From Oscillospiraceae bacterium (GTDB lineage Bacteria > Bacillota > Clostridia > Oscillospirales > CAG-272), in assembly GCA_015063805.1 (NCBI GenBank), contig SVTK01000006.1, positions 1 through 64,000 on the forward strand: a DNA stretch of 64,000 bases. Reading direction: 5' to 3'. The notes below the pieces were generated by a model. It ran no database searches and was not told where the DNA came from. It worked only from the letters and a program-made list of their open reading frames with translations. How positions within the stretch are numbered: position 1 is the stretch's first letter; each line of letters begins with the position of its first letter. Of the stretch, positions 48,978-57,182 are shown in pieces. Position numbers and translations under genes: made by a program.

Positions 48978-49172
48978 ATGGTAAAGGTAAACGGAGAACC
49001 CTTGGATATTGCAGGTAAGAGCATTGCCGAGTATCTTGCGACAACGGGTTATGACACGAAGCGGATTGCAACCGAGCTGAATGGCGACATTGTGCCGAAA
49101 GTTGCTTATGCTGACACCGTGCTGAAGGACGGAGACAGCATCGAGATTGTCAGCTTTGTGGGAGGTGGTTGA
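48978..49172 (+). CDS. thiS: Sulfur carrier protein ThiS
   Basis: 64 residues with the ubiquitin-like fold and the required C-terminal Gly-Gly (IVSFVGGG). The C-terminus is adenylated by ThiF and then carries sulfur as a thiocarboxylate to ThiG for the thiazole ring. GGAGGTG precedes the ATG. Its stop abuts the GTG of thiF. Confidence 0.93.
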   Translation: MVKVNGEPLDIAGKSIAEYLATTGYDTKRIATELNGDIVPKVAYADTVLKDGDSIEIVSFVGGG

Positions 49173-49808
49173 GTGATCCCGACAAAAGAAGTGTGGAATA
49201 ATGCCTTGGCAGAACGCCACGGCAAAGAGCTTTGTCAGGCGTTCGCATCGGCTGCGGTTGCCGTGTGCGGCCTTGGCGGTCTTGGTTCCAATATTGCCAT
49301 AGCGCTTGCAAGGGCAGGCGTCGGGAAGCTGATCCTTTTTGACTTTGACCGCGTGGAGATTACCAATCTTCACCGTCAGCAGTACAAGGCGGATCAGATC
49401 GGGATGTATAAGACCGAGGCACTCGCAGCAAATCTGAGAGAGATTGCACCTTACATAGAAGTCGAAACTTACACCGAGCGTATTGCAGAAGATAACGCCG
49501 TAACGCTTTTAGGTGGTGCGGACATTGTCTGCGAAGCCTTTGACGGCGCGGAAGCTAAGGCGATGCTCGCGGAAATCATCCTCACAGAAATGCGGGACAA
49601 ATACCTGGTTGCGGCTTCGGGTATGGCGGGGCTTTACGATGCCAATCGCATTAAGACACGAAAAGTAACGAGCAAATTCTATCTGTGCGGGGATGAAGAA
49701 AGCGACGTCGCGGCTGGGATCGGGCTTATATCGTCCCGCGTGATGCTTTGCGCGGCACATCAGGCGCATACGGTACTGCGAATTTTAGCAAATAATTTTG
49801 AAGAATAA
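49173..49808 (+). CDS. thiF: ThiS adenylyltransferase ThiF
   Basis: 211 residues beginning with GTG right after the thiS stop and preceded by GGAGGTGG. The nucleotide-binding glycine loop is [19 protein letters not shown], followed by [17 protein letters not shown]. The short form lacks the C-terminal zinc/cysteine part of MoeB/E. coli ThiF, as in the clostridial thiSFGH clusters. It activates ThiS by adenylation. Confidence 0.9.
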   Translation: MIPTKEVWNNALAERHGKELCQAFASAAVAVCGLGGLGSNIAIALARAGVGKLILFDFDRVEITNLHRQQYKADQIGMYKTEALAANLREIAPYIEVETYTERIAEDNAVTLLGGADIVCEAFDGAEAKAMLAEIILTEMRDKYLVAASGMAGLYDANRIKTRKVTSKFYLCGDEESDVAAGIGLISSRVMLCAAHQAHTVLRILANNFEE

Positions 49809-49821
49809 AGAGGAAAAAACA

Positions 49822-50592
49822 ATGAATAACGACAAACTGATCATCGGCGGTCACGAATTTAACTCCCGTTTCATTCTCGGCTCGGGAAAATATTCCATGA
49901 AGCTCATTGAAGCGGCGGTGGAGGATGCGGGTGCGGAGATCATCACCTTGGCTGTTCGCCGTGCCAACACCAAGGAACACGAAAACATTCTCGACTATAT
50001 TCCCGAAGGTATTACGCTCCTTCCCAACACATCGGGTGCGAGAAATGCGGAGGAAGCGGTTCGTATTGCCCGCCTTGCCCGTGAGATCGGATGCGGGAAT
50101 TTTGTAAAGATTGAGATCATGCGCGATTCCAAATATTTGCTTCCCGATAATGTGGAAACGATCAAAGCGACCGAGATCCTTGCAAACGAGGGATTTGTGG
50201 TCATGCCGTATATGTATCCCGATCTGAACACCGCCCGTGACCTTGTAAACGCAGGCGCGGCAAGTGTGATGCCTCTGGCTTCTCCCATCGGCTCGAACAA
50301 AGGACTTGCAACCCGTGAGTTTATCCAGATCCTCATTGATGAGATCGATCTCCCCATCATCGTGGATGCAGGCATCGGCAGACCTTCGCAGGCTTGCGAA
50401 GCCATGGAGATGGGTGCGGCGGCCATTATGGCCAACACTGCGCTGGCAACTGCAGGTGATCTTCCTATGATGGCATCAGCATTCAGGCAGGCCATCAAGG
50501 CAGGTCGCAAGGCATACCTTTCGGGGCTTGGCAGGGTGCTGACCCGCGGTGCATCCGCTTCCGATCCCTTGACAGGATTCCTGCGAGATTGA
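49822..50592 (+). CDS. thiG: Thiazole synthase ThiG
   Basis: 256 residues from ATG 49822 (GAGG upstream); the ORF start at 49798 lies inside thiF. TIM barrel with [10 protein letters not shown] and the Schiff-base region; [20 protein letters not shown], then [13 protein letters not shown] and [19 protein letters not shown]. It condenses deoxyxylulose-5-phosphate, dehydroglycine and ThiS-thiocarboxylate into the thiazole. Confidence 0.95.
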   Translation: MNNDKLIIGGHEFNSRFILGSGKYSMKLIEAAVEDAGAEIITLAVRRANTKEHENILDYIPEGITLLPNTSGARNAEEAVRIARLAREIGCGNFVKIEIMRDSKYLLPDNVETIKATEILANEGFVVMPYMYPDLNTARDLVNAGAASVMPLASPIGSNKGLATREFIQILIDEIDLPIIVDAGIGRPSQACEAMEMGAAAIMANTALATAGDLPMMASAFRQAIKAGRKAYLSGLGRVLTRGASASDPLTGFLRD

Positions 50593-50602
50593 GGGGCGAG
50601 CT

Positions 50603-51856
50603 ATGGAAAATCAATTTTTTGTGGATTCGGAGCATCTGTCCCCCGAAGCACTCGCCAAAAAGCATCGTATTGAAAGTGACCCCACCAGCCGTAAGCATCA
50701 CATGGAATATCTGCCTGGCATGGAGATCATTGAATCGGATGTTTGCTCACAGGTCATGGCACAGATGAAGTCCTATGATTACAGCAAATATACGGCGAGA
50801 GATGTAAGAGCTGCGTTGGAGCATACCAACTGTTCGATCGAAGATTTCAAGGCTTTCCTGTCACCTGCAGCAGAGCCGTTCCTCGAACAGATGGCCGAGC
50901 GTGCAAGACTGGAAACAAGTAAGCATTTCGGCAATACGGTGTATCTGTTCACGCCCCTTTATATTGCCAACTATTGCGAAAACTACTGTGTTTACTGCGG
51001 TTTCAACTGCTATAACCACATCAACCGCATGAAGCTCTCTATGGAGCAGATCGAAAAGGAAATGAAGGTCATTGCAGACAGCGGAATGGAGGAAATTCTG
51101 ATTCTGACCGGTGAGAGCCGCGCGCAGAGTAACGTGGAGTACATCGGTGAGGCTTGCAAGCTGGCAAGAAAGTATTTCCGAATGGTAGGGCTTGAGATCT
51201 ATCCCGTCAACACCGATGAATACAAATTTCTCCACGAATGCGGAGCAGACTACGTGACTGTATTCCAAGAAACCTATGACACCGACAAATACGAACAGCT
51301 CCACTTGCTTGGTCACAAGCGTGTGTGGCCGTACCGTTTTGATGCACAGGAAAGAGCCTTGCGCGGCGGTATGAGAGGTGTTGCGTTCTCGGCGTTGCTT
51401 GGACTTTCCGATTTTCGTAAGGATGCTTTGGCAAGCGCGTTGCACGTCTACTATTTACAGAGGAAATATCCTCACGCCGAAATGTCGCTGTCCTGTCCCC
51501 GACTTCGTCCCATCATCAACAATGACAAGATCAATTCCCTCGACGTTCACGAAAAACAGCTTTGTCAGATCATTTGCGCGTACCGTATTTTCCTTCCGTT
51601 CGTGGGGATTACCGTGTCCTCCCGTGAAAGTGCACAGTTCCGCAATGGCATCGTAAAAATTGCCGCCACCAAGGTTTCCGCAGGCGTTTCCACCGGTATC
51701 GGCGACCACGAAAGCAAATACAGTGGAAAAGAAACAGATGCGGTTCAGGGTGATGAGCAGTTTGAAATTGACGACAACCGAAGCCTTGAGCGGATGTACA
51801 AGGATATTGAGGGAGAGGGCCTTCAGCCCGTACTGAATGAGTATCTCTACGTATAA
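50603..51856 (+). CDS. thiH: 2-iminoacetate synthase ThiH (radical SAM)
   Basis: 417 residues. The CxxxCxxC cluster motif is CENYCVYCGF, followed by radical-SAM ILTGESRAQSNVEYIGEA. Cleaves tyrosine to dehydroglycine and p-cresol, supplying the glycine-derived part of the thiazole in anaerobes. GAGGGGC precedes the ATG. Confidence 0.95.
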   Translation: MENQFFVDSEHLSPEALAKKHRIESDPTSRKHHMEYLPGMEIIESDVCSQVMAQMKSYDYSKYTARDVRAALEHTNCSIEDFKAFLSPAAEPFLEQMAERARLETSKHFGNTVYLFTPLYIANYCENYCVYCGFNCYNHINRMKLSMEQIEKEMKVIADSGMEEILILTGESRAQSNVEYIGEACKLARKYFRMVGLEIYPVNTDEYKFLHECGADYVTVFQETYDTDKYEQLHLLGHKRVWPYRFDAQERALRGGMRGVAFSALLGLSDFRKDALASALHVYYLQRKYPHAEMSLSCPRLRPIINNDKINSLDVHEKQLCQIICAYRIFLPFVGITVSSRESAQFRNGIVKIAATKVSAGVSTGIGDHESKYSGKETDAVQGDEQFEIDDNRSLERMYKDIEGEGLQPVLNEYLYV

Positions 51857-51865
51857 GGAGCGAAT

Positions 51866-52501
51866 ATGAAAAACTTTGATACCACACTTTATTTTATCAC
51901 CGATTCCACGGGCTTTGGGGAAGATGAATTTCTCCACCGCGCAGAGGGAGCACTCGCAGGCGGTGCAACCATCCTTCAGCTTCGTGAAAAGAACAAATCC
52001 ACGATGGAATATATCAAGCTTGCGGAAAAGGTTCATGCGCTGACGAAGAAATACAGCGTACCGCTGATCATCGACGACCGGATCGATGTAGCTCTTGCCG
52101 TAGGTGCCGAGGGCGTACACCTTGGAAAAGAGGATATGCCGATTGCTACCGCACGCAGAATACTTGGCGATGACTTTATCATCGGAGCGACCGCTAAAAC
52201 TGTTCCGTGGGCTCTTGAAGCATACGAGGGTGGAGCGGACTACCTCGGTGTCGGCGCGATCTATCCGACCACGACCAAGGTGAAAACCGTTCTCACACCT
52301 ACCGATACGCTGCGGGATATCTGCAAAGCCGTACCGATTCCCGTCAATGCCATCGGTGGACTCAACAAAAATAATATTGATGTTCTCTCCGGTATTCCGA
52401 TTGCCGGAATTTGCGTTGTATCCGCGATTATGAAAGCGGACGATCCGAAGATGGCGGCCGTGGAACTGAAAGCAAGAGCACACGAACTTGCTCTGATCTA
52501 A
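51866..52501 (+). CDS. thiE: Thiamine-phosphate synthase ThiE
   Basis: 211 residues with TIM-barrel motifs LYFITDS, LQLREKNKS, IIDDRIDVALAVGAEGVHLG, DYLGVGAIYPTTTKV and IPVNAIGGL. It joins the pyrimidine and thiazole phosphates to thiamine phosphate. AAGGAG precedes the ATG. Confidence 0.95.
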   Translation: MKNFDTTLYFITDSTGFGEDEFLHRAEGALAGGATILQLREKNKSTMEYIKLAEKVHALTKKYSVPLIIDDRIDVALAVGAEGVHLGKEDMPIATARRILGDDFIIGATAKTVPWALEAYEGGADYLGVGAIYPTTTKVKTVLTPTDTLRDICKAVPIPVNAIGGLNKNNIDVLSGIPIAGICVVSAIMKADDPKMAAVELKARAHELALI

Positions 52502-52578
52502 ACGAACAAAGCGGCCGATTGGGGGCACCACCTTATGCCGCTATAGAAAACGATGCTGAAAACGAAAGGAGTATAGCC

Positions 52579-53382
52579 ATGAAAATGAAAACAGCATTGA
52601 CCATTGCAGGAAGCGACTGCAGCGGAGGCGCCGGTATTGGGGCAGATATTAAGACTATGACAATGAATGGTGTTTATGCAATGAGTGCGATCACCGCGCT
52701 CACGGCACAGAACACTACCGGCGTAAGATCAATTTTTGAGTCCACTCCCGAATTTTTGAAGGATCAGATCGATGCGGTATTCGAGGATATCCGTCCCGAT
52801 GCCGTAAAAATTGGAATGGTCAGCTCGGCAGAGCTTATTGAGGTAATTGCCCACCGACTTGCTTATTACAAAGCGGAGAATATTGTAGTCGATCCTGTGA
52901 TGGTCGCAACCAGCGGCTCTGCGCTGATGAAAGCCAATGCGGTATCGGTGCTGACCAGGGAGCTTCTTCCTCTTGCCGCTCTTGTTACGCCCAATATCCC
53001 GGAAGCTGAGGTTTTGTCGGGCCAGACCGTTCGCACAAAGGATGATATGGAAGGTGTGGCGAAGCTGATTGGTGATACCTATGGATGTGCCGTTCTGCTC
53101 AAGGGGGGGCACAGCATCAACGATGCAAATGACCTTCTGTATGTAAACGGTGGCTATCAATGGTTCAGTGGCAAGCGTATCGACAATTCCAATACTCACG
53201 GTACGGGATGCACGCTCTCGTCTGCCATTGCATCGAATCTCGCGAAAGGTTATGATCTTGAGATCTCCGTACAAAGAGCTAAAGACTATATCTCGGGTGC
53301 ACTTGCGGCGATGCTGGATTTGGGGCAAGGCTCCGGACCCATGAACCACGCTTTTGATCTGAACGGAAGATTTGCTCAATAA
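52579..53382 (+). CDS. thiD: Hydroxymethylpyrimidine/phosphomethylpyrimidine kinase ThiD
   Basis: 267 residues from ATG 52579 with AAAGGAG upstream; the longer ORF begins inside thiE. Ribokinase-like fold: TIAGSDCSGGAGIGADIKTM, DPVMVATSGS, TPNIPEAEVLSG, and NTHGTGCTLSSAIAS with the catalytic base. It phosphorylates HMP and HMP-P. Confidence 0.95.
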   Translation: MKMKTALTIAGSDCSGGAGIGADIKTMTMNGVYAMSAITALTAQNTTGVRSIFESTPEFLKDQIDAVFEDIRPDAVKIGMVSSAELIEVIAHRLAYYKAENIVVDPVMVATSGSALMKANAVSVLTRELLPLAALVTPNIPEAEVLSGQTVRTKDDMEGVAKLIGDTYGCAVLLKGGHSINDANDLLYVNGGYQWFSGKRIDNSNTHGTGCTLSSAIASNLAKGYDLEISVQRAKDYISGALAAMLDLGQGSGPMNHAFDLNGRFAQ

Positions 53383-53407
53383 TCATGCTTGAGGAGAGCC
53401 AAAAAAA

Positions 53408-54712
53408 ATGAGAAACTATACAACACAAATGGATGCCGCAAGACATGGCATTATCACGCCCGAAATGAAGGCGGTTGCCGCCAAAGAATACAGAACCGAG
53501 GAGGAGATCCGAGCGCTTGTTGCGGGGGGACAGGTTGCGATCTGTGCGAACAAACTGCATACCTGCATTGACCCGAACGGCGTCGGCTCAATGCTTCGCA
53601 CTAAGATCAATGTCAACCTCGGCGTATCCCGTGATTGCAAGGACTACGATATTGAGATGGAAAAGGTAATGGCGGCGGTCAATATGGGTGCGGAGGCGAT
53701 TATGGATCTGTCCAGTCACGGCAACACCCAGCCCTTCCGCAGAAAGCTGACTGCCGAATGTCCCGCGATGATCGGCACGGTTCCCGTATATGATAGTGTG
53801 ATCCACTATCAGCGCGATCTTGCGACCCTCACGGCAAAGGACTTTATCGATGTGGTAAGACTTCACGCGGAGGACGGGGTGGACTTCGTTACGCTTCACT
53901 GCGGAATTACCCGCAAGACCATCGAGCAGATCAAAAAGCACAAGAGAAAGATGAACATCGTTTCCCGCGGCGGCTCTCTTGTGTTCGCGTGGATGTGCAT
54001 GACAGGTGAGGAGAATCCCTTCTACGAATACTACGATGAGATCCTTGACATTTGCCGCGAGTACGACGTGACCATCTCTCTCGGAGATGCCTGCCGTCCC
54101 GGTTGTCTTGCCGACGGAAGCGATGTGTGTCAGATTGAGGAGCTTGTGCGTCTCGGTGAGCTGACAAAGCGTGCCTGGGCGCGTGACGTACAGGTGATGG
54201 TGGAGGGCCCCGGACATATGCCGATGGATCAGATCGAGGCCAATATGAAGATGCAGCAGACCATCTGTATGGGTGCACCTTTCTATGTACTCGGCCCCAT
54301 CGTCACCGATATCGCTCCCGGCTACGACCATATCACATCTGCCATCGGTGGAGCAATCGCAGCGGCATCAGGCGCGGCATTCCTTTGCTATGTTACGCCT
54401 GCCGAGCATTTGGCTCTTCCCAATGTGGAGGATGTAAAACAAGGCATTATCGCCTCCAAAATTGCCGCTCATGCCGCTGATATTGCAAAGCAGATCCCTC
54501 ACGCAAGAGATATCGACGACCGGATGGGTGATGCCCGTCGCAGGCTCGATTGGGAAGAACAGTGGGCGTGTGCTCTTGATCCCGAAACCGCAAAGCGCAT
54601 CCGTGATGAGCGCAAGCCCGAGCATGAGGATACTTGCTCGATGTGCGGTAAGTTCTGCGCTGTGCGAAGCATGAATAAGGCGCTCAATCATGAAATGGTA
54701 GATATTCTGTAA
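53408..54712 (+). CDS. thiC: Phosphomethylpyrimidine synthase ThiC
   Basis: 434 residues, the shorter anaerobe form. Core segments include [39 protein letters not shown] and [16 protein letters not shown]; the C-terminal radical-SAM cluster motif is [11 protein letters not shown]. It rearranges AIR into HMP-P using SAM. Last gene of the operon; the terminator lies about 210 bases on. Confidence 0.95.
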   Translation: MRNYTTQMDAARHGIITPEMKAVAAKEYRTEEEIRALVAGGQVAICANKLHTCIDPNGVGSMLRTKINVNLGVSRDCKDYDIEMEKVMAAVNMGAEAIMDLSSHGNTQPFRRKLTAECPAMIGTVPVYDSVIHYQRDLATLTAKDFIDVVRLHAEDGVDFVTLHCGITRKTIEQIKKHKRKMNIVSRGGSLVFAWMCMTGEENPFYEYYDEILDICREYDVTISLGDACRPGCLADGSDVCQIEELVRLGELTKRAWARDVQVMVEGPGHMPMDQIEANMKMQQTICMGAPFYVLGPIVTDIAPGYDHITSAIGGAIAAASGAAFLCYVTPAEHLALPNVEDVKQGIIASKIAAHAADIAKQIPHARDIDDRMGDARRRLDWEEQWACALDPETAKRIRDERKPEHEDTCSMCGKFCAVRSMNKALNHEMVDIL

Positions 54713-54925
54713 TGGAAGGCAGATTCAGGCGCAAATTGTCAAATTCCAATTTGCCGGTTAGGTTATAATACATAGATTCGTTTGCAAGCATGGCGCAAAA
54801 AAACGAAGGACCTCGGATATCTTTTTGTTCCCGGCATAGCCAAGGGACAAGTGTGCTCTTATGGCAAAATTCATGGACCGTTTTTGTACGATAGTCTTAT
54901 ATGACCTATTTTGTAGTGGTATCAC
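54713..54925. other. Intergenic stretch after thiC with a possible gene relic
   Basis: About 210 bases between the thiC stop and the right direct repeat. A TATAAT (near 54763) has no matching -35. From about 54779 one frame stays open for some 40 codons and reads DLGYLFVPGIAKGQVCSYGK before a stop; it has a protein-like composition but no start signal and I recognise no family. I see nothing else here. Confidence 0.35.
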
Positions 54926-54959
54926 AAAAATCCGTATACGTGAGTGTGCGGATTTTTTA
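54926..54959 (+). terminator. Terminator downstream of thiC
   Basis: AAAAATCCGTATAC-GTGA-GTGTGCGGATTTTTT; the stem has two G-T pairs and is a diverged copy of the tRNA-Trp terminator. Confidence 0.7.
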
Positions 54960-55032
54960 CTTATTCGCTTCTTATTCAATCGATGTGTACGGATTGTGAG
55001 GAGGGTAATCGTGAATAGTGAAGAAGTGAGGT

Positions 55033-55063
55033 AGCTTTTCGCCGAGACGAAAAGCTGTTTTTA
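55033..55063 (+). terminator. Terminator-like hairpin in the right repeat
   Basis: AGCTTTTCG-CCGAGA-CGAAAAGCT followed by GTTTTTATT. Confidence 0.6.
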
Positions 55064-55087
55064 TTATACCATTTTTATTGTAAAAGG

Positions 55088-55116
55088 TGGAAAAGGAATA
55101 GGTTTTATGATATAAT
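55088..55116 (+). promoter_or_regulatory. Promoter of the gene at 55145
   Basis: TGGAAA, 17 bases, TATAAT; the left repeat has TTGAAA-17-TATGAT at the same place. Confidence 0.55.
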
Positions 55117-55144
55117 GGGTTAAAGCCAGTAAAGAGGTGTATAT

Positions 55145-55609
55145 ATGGAAAAACCGCAATATGTTTATCACGGCAGCCAGTACTTATTTGATGTAGTTCG
55201 CCCGCAGCAAGCGCGCGGTGCGAATGCACAGGAGTCACAAAAGGCCATATACGCTGCCGAAACAATTGATAAAGTAATCCCGTTTGCTTTACCTATCCGT
55301 TGGTATCCCGATGATCCGACAGGTAAGCGGGATTTCTCCTGTGAAAATGGAAAAACATTTATCGAATACGGAAGTCTTGATCCCAACGGTGTGGGATATG
55401 TTTATAAGCTGAAAGCAGATAATTTTGAAAAGTTAGACGGGTGGCAATGGATTTCAAGACTTGATGTAGTTCCGGAAGAGGTGATATGTATTCGAGTCAG
55501 GGACTATATTGATACTGTTTCATTTTCCGAGAAGGCAATGGAAATTCAAAACGAATTATTCAAAAGACCGGAGATTGCCCGGATACCTGAAACGAATCGT
55601 TGTGTTTGA
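55145..55609 (+). CDS. Uncharacterised protein with YHGS N-terminus
   Basis: 154 residues. It opens with YVYHGSQYLFDVVRPQQA and continues ANAQESQKAIYAAETIDK. An N-terminal VYHGS followed by a later IYAAE recalls small ADP-ribosyltransferase/KptA-like folds, in which such a His and a downstream aromatic line the NAD site; I cannot confirm this and assign no function. AGAGGTG precedes the ATG. A truncated copy lies at 48582. The next gene starts 51 bases on and could be a partner. Confidence 0.7.
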   Translation: MEKPQYVYHGSQYLFDVVRPQQARGANAQESQKAIYAAETIDKVIPFALPIRWYPDDPTGKRDFSCENGKTFIEYGSLDPNGVGYVYKLKADNFEKLDGWQWISRLDVVPEEVICIRVRDYIDTVSFSEKAMEIQNELFKRPEIARIPETNRCV

Positions 55610-55660
55610 GGAAGACGGATGTTTGACCGTTGTGCGGACTTTGCGGAAGGAGATTGCAGC

Positions 55661-56077
55661 ATGAAGATAGAAAAATTCTCCATGAGGAACAAGAGCGAAT
55701 TCTTTGATCGGGCAGATGCAATGCATGACTGCTTCTTTACTGTCGCTTTGCAGGATCGCACGCTTGTGTTAGTGTATGATCGGCTGGAGCAATATTGCGG
55801 TCCCGCCCCCGATTTGCCTTGGTTCGCGGGATTTCATCAACTGACGGTGCGGTATCACAGCATTGATTATCTGGATCTGCGTTTGAAGTGCAAAAGAAAA
55901 GAGATGGATTTTGACAATACCGTGGCAACTTTGGAGAACAGGAAATTGATCATGTACAAGTATTCCGTCGATTCGTTCGGGGCGCTGACGCTGTATTTTG
56001 GGGATACGGTTGGCAAAAAGCTATGGGGCGGTACGATTGAGATTATGCCCGATGAGATTGAATATATCTGGACGTGA
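55661..56077 (+). CDS. Hypothetical protein
   Basis: 138 residues from ATG 55661, eight bases after AAGGAG; the ORF start at 55619 has no such site. Composition suggests a small soluble alpha/beta protein (FFTVALQDRTLVLVYDRLEQ, MYKYSVDSFGALTLYFGD). Family not recognised. It probably shares a transcript with the preceding gene and is closed by a terminator. Confidence 0.65.
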   Translation: MKIEKFSMRNKSEFFDRADAMHDCFFTVALQDRTLVLVYDRLEQYCGPAPDLPWFAGFHQLTVRYHSIDYLDLRLKCKRKEMDFDNTVATLENRKLIMYKYSVDSFGALTLYFGDTVGKKLWGGTIEIMPDEIEYIWT

Positions 56078-56100
56078 CGCGGTTATCCCGCCCATGGAAA

Positions 56101-56132
56101 AAAGCTTTTCGCCGAGGCGAAAAGCTTTTTTA
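56101..56132 (+). terminator. Rho-independent terminator
   Basis: AAAGCTTTTCGC-CGAG-GCGAAAAGCTTTTTT, third copy of this stem in the window. Confidence 0.8.
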
Positions 56133-56161
56133 TTGAAAAATTCACATTTTTATGCTACAAT
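56133..56161 (+). promoter_or_regulatory. Promoter of the membrane protein/beta-helix operon
   Basis: TTGAAA, 17 bases, TACAAT, about 49 bases before the start at 56211. Confidence 0.6.
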
Positions 56162-56210
56162 TAATTAGGTAAGGGCATAATCGCACCATATCTGACAGGA
56201 GGTCAGGCAG

Positions 56211-57182
56211 ATGAAAAACAAAACCTTCAGCGTTTATTGTCTTCTCTCGCTTCTTGGGGTGTTGCTTGCTTCGTGCTATCCCATTTACATGGGGGTATCG
56301 GTGGCGGGGGATATGATCCGGTTCGGCACGGTATATGCCGAGGATTATCCCAAGTACATCATCCCTTACACGCCCATTGCATTGGCGGTGTTGGCGGGGG
56401 TTGCGCTGATGCCGCTTGTCCTGCGGTGGTGTCGGCGGGGCGCACTGCTGATCGGAACGGCGATTTCCACGGCGGTGTTCTTTGCCGCTGAGCTTTTGCT
56501 GGAGCGTGCGGTTACGGTGACGCGGACGGTGACGGGAGTGTTCTCCACCCTGGAGGACTGGCAGATGTATATGTGCTACATTCCACCCAGCAGTTTTGAG
56601 GAGCGGACCTGGACTGAGGTTGATGTTTTGATGGGGGAATACAGCCCTGCCTTCAAGCTGCATTTTTACCTCATTTCGGTGGTTCTGATCATCTCGATCC
56701 TCAACTGCTTCTACGGTTTTGCCCGGATGATTCTGACGGGGGACACCCGCCGCCGCAGGGCGCTGATCCTGCAGGCGGTGTCGGCAGGTGCTTTTCTTGG
56801 GATGTGCATCTGGGCCTGCTTTACCGCCTTTTATCGGAACGGCGACATTCAGGTGTCGGCGCTGTCGGCGGTGCTGATGAGTGTATTCTTCCTTTTGTTT
56901 GGGGTGACTTGCGGCGTTTATGCAGCATCATTTTTGCTGGGATGCGGAAGGACGCTGGCGGTTTGGCTTCCGGCGGCGTCGGCGTCGGCGGTGACGCTTC
57001 TGATGTATGTGGGAGAGATGATTCTGCTGAGCGGAAACCTCTACCGCTTCGGAGAGGGGATTTTCTTCTGCGGGCTGCCCGGGATCGTATTGGCACCTGT
57101 GGATATTTTGATTGTAATGGCCGCCGGGGCTTTGGCCGGGGGGATTGCCGGGCTTGTGCGCTCGGGGAAGGAGACGATATGA
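56211..57182 (+). CDS. Uncharacterised polytopic membrane protein
   Basis: 323 residues with about eight hydrophobic segments and an extracytoplasmic loop around residues 110-145. The N-terminus has a Cys in a lipobox-like context (VLLASCYP), perhaps fortuitous. No family recognised. AGGAGGTC precedes the ATG. It is coupled by an ATGA overlap to the beta-helix lipoprotein, so the two likely act together at the cell surface. Confidence 0.65.
   Translation: MKNKTFSVYCLLSLLGVLLASCYPIYMGVSVAGDMIRFGTVYAEDYPKYIIPYTPIALAVLAGVALMPLVLRWCRRGALLIGTAISTAVFFAAELLLERAVTVTRTVTGVFSTLEDWQMYMCYIPPSSFEERTWTEVDVLMGEYSPAFKLHFYLISVVLIISILNCFYGFARMILTGDTRRRRALILQAVSAGAFLGMCIWACFTAFYRNGDIQVSALSAVLMSVFFLLFGVTCGVYAASFLLGCGRTLAVWLPAASASAVTLLMYVGEMILLSGNLYRFGEGIFFCGLPGIVLAPVDILIVMAAGALAGGIAGLVRSGKETI

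Larger units (their letters stand above)
54926..55263. repeat. Right direct repeat flanking the thi operon
   Basis: Diverged second copy of 48369-48704, continuing into the intact gene at 55145. Together the two copies bracket exactly the TPP riboswitch and the seven thi genes. Confidence 0.8.
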
